From assembly GCA_963755075.1 (NCBI GenBank), contig CAVWKL010000050.1:1-20134 (forward strand): 20,134 bases of DNA, in the 5' to 3' direction. The notes below the pieces were generated by a model. That model ran no database searches and was not told the DNA's origin. It saw nothing but the letters and a program-made list of their open reading frames with translations. This DNA is from Roseiarcus sp963755075. Lineage in GTDB: Bacteria > Pseudomonadota > Alphaproteobacteria > Rhizobiales > Beijerinckiaceae. Numbering within the stretch: the first letter of the stretch is position 1; every line of letters starts with the position of its first letter. The translations under genes and the position numbers were made by a program. This document shows positions 15,042-20,134 of the stretch, piece by piece.

Positions 15042-16469
15042 ATGACGAACCAAGCCCGCCCGACTCTCCGCCGCCGCGAGGGCCGGCTCTCCGCCAAGAC
15101 CATCGCCGATGTGACCGACGCGCTGGCGGCGCGTTTCGGCAATCGCCTCGTCACCTCGCAGGCGGCGCGCGAGCAGCATGGCCACACGCTCACTTGGCTG
15201 GAAAACGCCCCGCCCGACGCGGTGGTGTACGCCGAGAGCCGCGACGACGTGATCGACGCCGTGCGCATTTGCGCGGTCCACGACGCCCCGATCGTGCCGT
15301 TCGGCGCCGGCACTTCGCTCGAGGACCATCTCAACGCGCTCCACGGCGGCGTCTCGCTCGACTGCGCGCGCATGGACAAGGTGCTCGCGGTTCACGCCGA
15401 GGATCTCGATTGCGTCGTCGAGCCCGGCGTGACGCGGAAAGCTCTCAACGAGCATTTGCGCGACACCGGGCTTTTCTTCCCGATCGACCCCGGCGCCGAC
15501 GCCACGATCGGCGGCATGGCGGCGACGCGCGCCTCCGGCACCAACGCGGTGCGCTACGGCACGATGAAGGACGCGGTGATTTCGCTCGGCATCGTCACCG
15601 CGGAGGGCGCCTTTCTGCGCACCGCGAGCCGGGCGAAGAAATCCGCGGCCGGCTATGATCTGACGCGGCTCTTCGTCGGCTCGGAAGGCACGCTCGGCGT
15701 CATCGTCGAGGTCACGCTGCGGCTCGCCGGCGTTCCCGAGGCGATCGCCGGCGGCCACTGTCCCTTCCCGAGCGTTCGCGCCGCCTGCGACGCGACCATT
15801 CAGACCATTCAGTCCGGCCTGCCGATCGCCCGCATCGAACTCCTCGACGCCTTGCAGGTGAAGGCGTGCAACGCCTATTCGAAGCTCGAGCTGCCGGAAA
15901 CGCCGACGCTGTTCGTCGAATTCCACGGCAGCGAGGAGGGCGTCGCCGAGCAGGCGCGGCGCTTCGGCGAAATCGCCGGCGACCACGGCGGCGGAACCTT
16001 CGTCTGGGCGACCAGGCCGGAGGAGCGCAGCCGCCTCTGGCAGGCGCGCCACGACGTCTTCTGGGCCGATTCGGTCTTCCGGCCCGGCGCCCGCGCATTC
16101 GCCACCGACGTCTGCGTGCCGATTTCGCGCCTCGCCGATTGCGTCGAGGAGACGCAGCGCGACATCGCTGAACTCGGCCTCGTCGCGCCGATCGTCGGCC
16201 ATGTCGGCGACGGCAATTTCCATGTCACGCCGCTCGTCGACATGAACGAGCCCGCCGAGATCGCCCGCGCCGAGAGTTTCTCGGCGCGCCTTGCCCGCCG
16301 CGCCATCGCGATGGAGGGCACCTGCACCGGCGAGCACGGCGTCGGCCGGCACAAGATCGCCTATGTCGAGGAGGAGCATTCGCCCGAGACGCTCGAGCTG
16401 ATGCGGCGCGTCAAGGCCGCGTTCGATCCGATGGGCCTGTTCAATCCCGGCAAGATTTTTCGCGCCTGA
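15042..16469 (+). CDS. FAD-binding oxidase, D-lactate dehydrogenase (cytochrome)/GlcD family
   Basis: A 475-residue flavoprotein of the vanillyl-alcohol-oxidase fold that oxidises a 2-hydroxy acid such as D-lactate or glycolate and passes electrons to a cytochrome or quinone. The FAD domain has VPFGAGTSLEDHLNALHGG (GAGTS from residue 88), DCVVEPGVTRKALNEHL, PGADATIGGMAATRASGTNA and GYDLTRLFVGSEGTLGVI. The C-terminal domain has the metal-binding GHVGDGNFH (H387, H394) and EHGVG (E431, H432), then the end FDPMGLFNPGKIF. Length matches the LDHD/Dld2 group. Residue 95 is Asp where family members usually have Gly (SLEGH), next to the FAD pyrophosphate loop. The start is ATG 15042 by comparison with family ends; the ribosome site is weak (AAGGT about 12 bases upstream). 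The substrate is not decided by sequence. Confidence 0.93.
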   Translation: MTNQARPTLRRREGRLSAKTIADVTDALAARFGNRLVTSQAAREQHGHTLTWLENAPPDAVVYAESRDDVIDAVRICAVHDAPIVPFGAGTSLEDHLNALHGGVSLDCARMDKVLAVHAEDLDCVVEPGVTRKALNEHLRDTGLFFPIDPGADATIGGMAATRASGTNAVRYGTMKDAVISLGIVTAEGAFLRTASRAKKSAAGYDLTRLFVGSEGTLGVIVEVTLRLAGVPEAIAGGHCPFPSVRAACDATIQTIQSGLPIARIELLDALQVKACNAYSKLELPETPTLFVEFHGSEEGVAEQARRFGEIAGDHGGGTFVWATRPEERSRLWQARHDVFWADSVFRPGARAFATDVCVPISRLADCVEETQRDIAELGLVAPIVGHVGDGNFHVTPLVDMNEPAEIARAESFSARLARRAIAMEGTCTGEHGVGRHKIAYVEEEHSPETLELMRRVKAAFDPMGLFNPGKIFRA

Positions 16470-16607
16470 GGCGGCGCGCGCGGCCGCGTCGCGCTCGCCG
16501 AGGCTGAGAGGCGGAGCCCTGATCCACGGACGCCCCCTTGGAAGCTGGCGAGGTTGGCGCGGGCGTGGGCCCGGACATACGGCTTGCGCAGAGCATAGCG
16601 CCGGCGT

Positions 16608-17534
16608 ATGGCGGCGCGCCCGACTTTCCCGCAAGGGGGAAAGCCGACCTCTATCGCCCTTGGCCGGGCGCACGCGTCATGGGAGGCCTCTATCGCTACC
16701 GCCAAAACCCCCGACCGGGACGCGCTCGCCGCGGAGGCTGCGCGCCTTCTCCTCGTTCTGCGCGCCCGGCGCCCGCTCGTCCAGGCGGTGACCAATTTTG
16801 TGTCGATGGACGTCGCCGCCAACGCGCTGCTGGCGATCGGCGCCTCGCCGGCGATGGTCCATGCTCCGGAGGAGGCCGAGGACTTCGGCGCGATCGCCAA
16901 CGCGCTCGTCGTCAATATCGGCACGCTGTCGCAAGATTGGGTTGTCGGCATGGAGGCGGCGGCCGAGGTCGCCGGACGGCTCGGGCGTCCCTGGGTGCTC
17001 GATCCCGTCGGCGTCGGCGCGACGCGCTATCGCGACGAGACGACCCGCCGGCTGCTCGCTCAAGAAGCCGACGATCGTGCGCGGCAACGCCTCGGAGATC
17101 ATGGCCTCCGCCCGCGTCGCCGGCCTGCACGGCGAGGCCGCCGCGCCCAAGGGCGTCGACAGCGCCCACGCGGTCGACGCCGCGCGCGCGCCCGGCGATC
17201 GCGCTCGCCCGCCATCAGAAATGCGTCGTCGCCGCCACCGGCGCCGTCGATCTCGTCACCGACGGCGAGCGGGTCGTCGAGATCGCCAACGGCTCGCCGC
17301 TGATGGCGAAGGTGACGGCGCTCGGCTGCGCGCTGTCGGCGATCGTCGCCGCCTTCGCCGCCGCTGACGCCCGACGCGCTTCTGGCGAGCGCCGCGGCGA
17401 TCGGCGTCTACGGCGTCGCCGGCGAGATGGCGGCCGAGGCCGCATCGCGGCCGGGCAGCTTCCGCGTCGCCTTCCTCGACGCGCTCGACGCGATCGGCGA
17501 AGCCGACATCGCCAAACGGTTGAAGGCGCGCTGA
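16608..17534 (+). pseudogene. thiM: Hydroxyethylthiazole kinase ThiM with three +1 frameshifts
   Basis: ThiM phosphorylates 4-methyl-5-hydroxyethylthiazole in thiamine salvage; its product is a substrate of ThiE, encoded next. Frame A gives RRPLVQAVTNFVSMDVAANA, LLAIGASPAMVHAPEEAEDF, LVVNIGTLSQDWVVGME and PWVLDPVGVGATRYRDE. At about 17058-17066 homology moves one base to frame B: KPTIVRGNASEIMASARVAG and KGVDSAHAVDAAR. At about 17181-17196, in a CG-alternating run, it moves to frame C: AIALARHQKCVVAATGAVDL and SPLMAKVTALGCALSAIVAA. At about 17357-17364, in GCC repeats, it returns to frame A: PDALLASAAAIGVYGVAGEM and PGSFRVAFLDALDAI, with a stop at 17532-17534. As read, no ribosome gets past the first break in phase. 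The start is unclear: ATG 16608 has no ribosome site and gives an overlong N-terminus; ATG 16679 would need a fourth +1 shift. Recent decay or sequence error are both possible. Confidence 0.87.
16624..16643 (+). other. Perfect 7-base-pair hairpin near the thiM start
   Basis: CTTTCCC (16624-16630) and GGGAAAG (16637-16643) flank a six-base loop. If thiM really starts near 16679 rather than 16608, this hairpin lies in its leader and could affect translation or termination. There is no T-run. Confidence 0.3.
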
Positions 17535-18164
17535 ATGGCGATCGACATCGGCGCCCTGCGCCTCTGCCTCGTCACCGACCGCAGGCTTGGGCGCGGACGC
17601 GCGCTGGCGGAGATCGTCGCGGCGGCCGTGCGCGGCGGCGCGACGATGGTGCAACTGCGCGAGAAGGAGGCGACGACGCGCGCCTTTCTCGAGCAGGCGC
17701 GGGCGCTCAAAGCCATGCTCGCGCCGCTCGGCGCGCCTTTCCTCGTCAACGACCGCCTCGACATCGCGCTGGCGGTCGACGCCGACGGGCTGCATGTCGG
17801 CCAGCACGACATGCCGGTCGCCGAGGCGCGCCGGCTGCTCGGCCCCGACAAGATCGTCGGCCTTTCGATCACCGAGGCGAGGCAGGCGGAGCGGGCGGAC
17901 GCGGCGGCGGCGGACTATCTCGGCGTCGGCCCGATCTATCCGCAACAGACCAAGGACGCCGCCGCCCCGCCGCTCGGCGTCGAAGGCCTGCGCGAAATCC
18001 GGCGCCTCACGCCGAAGCCGATCGTCGCCATCGGCGGCCTGACGCCGGACAACGTCGCGCCGGTCCTCGCCGCCGGCGCGGATGGATTGGCGGTGGTCTC
18101 GGCGATCGTCGCCGCCGACGACCCCGAGGCCGCCGCCCGGCGCTTCATGCGCCTTTTCGGCTGA
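17535..18164 (+). CDS. thiE: Thiamine phosphate synthase ThiE
   Basis: ThiE couples the hydroxymethylpyrimidine diphosphate and thiazole phosphate moieties to thiamine phosphate in the cytosol. The 209-residue TIM barrel shows LCLVTDR, MVQLREKEA (Q40-K44), LVNDRLDIAL (N72-R74), DGLHVGQHDMP, the phosphate loop GVGPIYPQQTK (T139, K140), PIVAIGGLTPDNV and AVVSAIVAADDP, the complete family set. One departure is Gln where the first Thr of the usual P-T-x-T-K loop stands. The start codon follows the thiM stop with no gap (TGAATG), so the two are co-transcribed and probably coupled; damage in thiM could lower ThiE translation. The stop is at 18162-18164, followed by a convergent tRNA gene. Confidence 0.95.
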   Translation: MAIDIGALRLCLVTDRRLGRGRALAEIVAAAVRGGATMVQLREKEATTRAFLEQARALKAMLAPLGAPFLVNDRLDIALAVDADGLHVGQHDMPVAEARRLLGPDKIVGLSITEARQAERADAAAADYLGVGPIYPQQTKDAAAPPLGVEGLREIRRLTPKPIVAIGGLTPDNVAPVLAAGADGLAVVSAIVAADDPEAAARRFMRLFG

Positions 18165-18271
18165 CCGCCGGGCGCATGTCAGAGTGGCGCCGCCTAAGCC
18201 TCTCAGTTGAACGACGTCAGTGGGAAACTCTCGAGAGCCACCGAGGCGCGCCGGACCCTATTGCGTAGGAG

Positions 18272-18361
18272 TGGCGGAGAGGGAGGGATTCGAACCCCCG
18301 GTACGCTTGCACGTACTCCGCATTTCGAGTGCGGCGCGATCGACCACTCTGCCACCTCTCC
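18272..18361 (-). tRNA. tRNA-Ser (anticodon CGA)
   Basis: The minus strand folds as a 90-base type II tRNA with the CCA end encoded (TGG on the plus strand, 18272-18274). The acceptor stem GGAGAGG pairs with CCTCTCC, with G as discriminator. The D-arm contains GCAGAGTGGTCGATCGC. The anticodon stem CCGCA/TGCGG closes the loop CTCGAAA with anticodon CGA, which reads UCG. The long variable arm has GTACG/CGTAC, typical of serine tRNAs, and the T-loop is TTCGAAT. It lies between thiE and the MBL-fold gene; no integrase or duplicated 3' end suggests an integrated element here. Confidence 0.96.
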
Positions 18362-18410
18362 GGGGTCGCGTCGGCGAAGCATGAAACCTCGGCGCGGGGT
18401 CGGGCGCCGC

Positions 18411-19277
18411 TTAGCATGGCGCGTCCGCGCTCGCAAGGCGCTTCGGCGGCGCGGCGGCGGCGGAGACGGTTGCACGGCGCGTCAAGCGATCGGCGGCTTG
18501 GGGATCGTGGGCGGGAAGAAAGATCGTCTGCCGGGCGGCGGCCAGGTCCCTGAGCCGAGCGAGCGTTGCGAGCGCCGTGGCCTCGTTGGGACTGATCCCG
18601 TCGAGACGCCCGGCGACGAGGTTCGCCTCGCTGTAGGCCGCGTCGCCGGCTATCACTATCGCCGCGTCGCCGTCCTCGACGACGATCGAGAGGTGATCGG
18701 GCGTGTGGCCGGGCGTCGGCACGGCGATGACGGCGCCGTCGGCGGTGAGCCGTCGCGAGCGCGCGAACGGCCCGTAGGGCTCGTCGGCGAAGGCGAGCGG
18801 CTCGGGATCGAAGCTCTTGGGCCAGCGCTGCGGCAGGTAGCCGCCGATCTGACCGCCAAGGCCCGCGGCGCGGCGCATTTCGCCGGGACTGGCCAGCGTC
18901 CGGCTATGGGGGAAGGCGCCGAGCCCGGCGTCGTGATCGATATGCAGGTGGGTGAGAACGACGAGCTTGACGTCCCTCGGCCCGACGCCAAGCGCGCGCA
19001 ACCGCCGCCCCGCTTCCTCTTCGGGCTCGATGGCGAAGCGCGCCGCGAGGCGAAAGTAGGGGTGCCAGCGCGGCAGGCGCTTCAACTGCGTCGTCGCGCC
19101 CGTATCGACGAGGATGACGCCGTCGCGATGCTCGATGGCGAAGGCATAGATCGGCAGCCACTCCGACCAGGCCTCGTCGAATAGCGGCGCGAGGCGGCGC
19201 GCCCAGCCGAGACCGCGGCCGACGAGCTGGCTCCGCTTGACTTGCACGTTTCCGGTCGGCAGGGCGTGGACACGCAT
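18411..19277 (-). CDS. MBL-fold metallo-hydrolase, N-acyl homoserine lactonase-like
   Basis: A 288-residue metallo-beta-lactamase-fold hydrolase with a two-zinc site: THLHIDHDAG (H110, H112, D114, H115), PTPGHTPDHLS (H191) and IAGDAAY (D212). The N-terminal YAFAIEHRDGVILVDTGA and the HLHxDH motif with the later GHTPxHxS are as in the lactonase (AiiA/AttM-like) branch, so a lactone or ester substrate is plausible. Substrate and any link to quorum signals are not shown. No signal peptide is seen. The start is ATG 19277, supported by AAAGG eight bases upstream on the minus strand; an in-frame ATG at 19295 is possible. The DUF4260 gene ends 29 bases upstream on the same strand, so they form a likely two-gene unit divergent from the LysR gene. 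Confidence 0.9.
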   Translation of the reverse strand: MRVHALPTGNVQVKRSQLVGRGLGWARRLAPLFDEAWSEWLPIYAFAIEHRDGVILVDTGATTQLKRLPRWHPYFRLAARFAIEPEEEAGRRLRALGVGPRDVKLVVLTHLHIDHDAGLGAFPHSRTLASPGEMRRAAGLGGQIGGYLPQRWPKSFDPEPLAFADEPYGPFARSRRLTADGAVIAVPTPGHTPDHLSIVVEDGDAAIVIAGDAAYSEANLVAGRLDGISPNEATALATLARLRDLAAARQTIFLPAHDPQAADRLTRRATVSAAAAPPKRLASADAPC

Positions 19278-19306
19278 GGCGTGCGCCTTTCCCATTCGCC
19301 GCCGCC

Positions 19307-19750
19307 TCAGGACGCGGCGCGGCCGAAGCGGCCGAGATGGGAGTGGCCGAAGCCGGTCGGGTATTTCAACCCAAAGCCGAGCGCGCGGTCGAAGCCGATA
19401 TGGGCGATCCAGACGAGCGCCAGCGCCTGCGCCGCGGCCGAGCCGAGCGCCCAGCCCGCCGCCCCGAGCGCCAGCGGCGCGAGGTAAGTGTGGGCGAGAT
19501 TGTAGACGAGCGCGCCGAGACGCGGGCCGCGGAAATAGCCGGCCATCGCCAGATCGGGCGCCAGGAACAGCGCGGCGAACACGATCCAAGACGCGCCGAG
19601 ATGGGCATAGGCGGCAAGCGCCGCCGCCAAGGCCGTCAAGCCCTCGAGGCGCAGCAGCACGACGACGGCGCCGCTGACTGCCCCAAGCGCGGGGGCCGGG
19701 CGCGTCTCGGACCCCTGGGCGCGTGGGGCGAATTCAAGGACACCGTGCAT
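19307..19750 (-). CDS. DUF4260 family membrane protein
   Basis: A 147-residue inner-membrane protein with about four hydrophobic segments and the DUF4260 pattern. Family segments are VVVLLRLEGLTALAAALAAY, SWIVFAALFLAPDLAMAGYF, GPRLGALVYNLAHTYLAPLA and the conserved end ALVWIAHIGFDRALGFGLKY followed by PTGFGHSHLG. Conserved Asp, His and Tyr residues near membrane ends (APDL, YNLAHTY, HIGFDR) are the family hallmark; the function is unknown. ATG 19750 is preceded on the minus strand by AAAGGAGC at a good distance. It is first in the minus-strand pair with the MBL-fold gene, and 94 bases separate it from the divergent LysR gene, which may control it. Confidence 0.9.
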   Translation of the reverse strand: MHGVLEFAPRAQGSETRPAPALGAVSGAVVVLLRLEGLTALAAALAAYAHLGASWIVFAALFLAPDLAMAGYFRGPRLGALVYNLAHTYLAPLALGAAGWALGSAAAQALALVWIAHIGFDRALGFGLKYPTGFGHSHLGRFGRAAS

Positions 19751-19844
19751 GGCCTGCTCCTTTGCGCCAGATCGCGCTCCTACCTAGAGCCGGCCGCGCC
19801 ATTCAGGAATTGCCCATTTTCGCCGCACGGCTATATGTTTTCGT

Positions 19845-20134
19845 ATGACCAAGGGCGAGCCGCAGTGGGACGCTTTGCGCACCTTCGGCGCGGTGATGCG
19901 CGACGGCAGCCTGTCGGGCGCGGCGCGCAAGCTGTCGCTGAGCCAGCCGACCGTCGGCCGGCACATCGATGCGCTGGAGGCGGCGCTCGGCGTGGCGCTG
20001 TTCACCCGCTCGCCGCGCGGCCTGACGCCCACACAAGAAGCGCTCGACCTCGCCCCGCATGTCGAAGCGATGGTCGCCAGCGCGGCGGCGTTGAAGCGCG
20101 CCGCCTCGGGCGACAAAGGGACCGATCGCGCGCA
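19845..20134 (+). CDS. LysR family transcriptional regulator (3' truncated by window end)
   Basis: The first 96 residues of a LysR-type regulator run off the window end. The winged helix-turn-helix is clear: WDALRTFGAVMRDGSLSGAA, RKLSLSQPTVGRHIDALEAA, LGVALFTRSPRGLTPTQEA, followed by the linker helix LAPHVEAMVASAAALKR. The ligand domain lies outside. The start is ATG 19845; the upstream AT-rich TATATGTTTT could be part of its promoter, and no strong Shine-Dalgarno sequence is present. It is divergent from the DUF4260/MBL-fold pair, the usual arrangement for a LysR regulator and its target. Confidence 0.92.
   Translation, partial: MTKGEPQWDALRTFGAVMRDGSLSGAARKLSLSQPTVGRHIDALEAALGVALFTRSPRGLTPTQEALDLAPHVEAMVASAAALKRAASGDKGTDRA

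Noticed and set aside
16500..16560. Possible TPP riboswitch before thiM: GGCTGAGA followed by CCTGATCC and GGCGAGG
   Set aside because: Some boxes resemble the THI element, but the 5' GGGGTGC-like strand is missing, the gap between CTGAGA and CTGATC is too short, and the final GCGNAGGGA box does not match. A covariance-model search would decide.
14943..16673. Long minus-strand open frame of 576 codons, and a similar 509-codon frame at 11857-13386
   Set aside because: Both mirror well-supported flavoprotein genes on the plus strand and translate to Arg-, Asp- and Gly-rich sequence without motifs.
18272..18361. tRNA-Ser as an integration site of a genomic island
   Set aside because: No integrase gene, duplicated tRNA 3' end or composition change is visible on either side within the window.

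Overview
The window is GC-rich DNA with dense, short-spaced genes. It fits an alphaproteobacterium, most likely of the order Hyphomicrobiales (Rhizobiales). The argument rests on gene content: a ccmC-ccmD-ccmG cytochrome c maturation cluster, HemJ-type protoporphyrinogen oxidase, ApaG, small DUF families common in that order (DUF1194, DUF1203, DUF1059, DUF4260), and an IS1380-type transposase remnant. No genus can be fixed from the sequence alone.

Left part (1-5080): the 3' end of a polar amino acid ABC transporter ATPase, a RidA-family protein with a TTG start and an IclR regulator form a tight plus-strand group, probably for uptake and catabolism of an amino-acid-like compound. Convergent to them is a 1055-residue GAF-GAF-PAS-PAS-GGDEF-EAL protein with both c-di-GMP active-site motif sets intact.

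Middle (5487-11556): ccmC, ccmD and ccmG overlap by ATGA and supply haem handling and thiol reduction for c-type cytochromes; ccmA and ccmB are not here. Then comes a visibly AT-richer patch (about 7200-7640 and 8185-8215) with a small secreted protein of unknown function and a decayed IS1380-family transposase. After it lie apaG, a secreted DUF1194 (von Willebrand A-like) protein, DUF1203, an antibiotic-biosynthesis-monooxygenase-like small protein and DUF1059.

Redox block (11962-16469): a GMC-family FAD oxidoreductase, hemJ carrying an apparent +1 frameshift, an exported cytochrome c of the planctomycete-type domain, and an FAD/metal oxidase of the D-lactate dehydrogenase/GlcD family. The cytochrome is a plausible electron acceptor for one of the flavoproteins, but that is inference.

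Right part (16608-20134): thiM followed with no gap by thiE (thiazole salvage and thiamine phosphate synthesis). thiM needs three successive +1 shifts to read as a full ThiM and ends back in its original frame. Then come tRNA-Ser(CGA) on the minus strand, a minus-strand pair encoding an MBL-fold hydrolase and a DUF4260 membrane protein, and a divergent LysR regulator cut by the window end.

I found no CRISPR array, prophage, intact transposon or clearly new multi-gene system. The observations most worth checking are the broken thiM and hemJ reading frames, the low-GC orphan next to the IS remnant, and the ccmCDG cluster separated from ccmAB.
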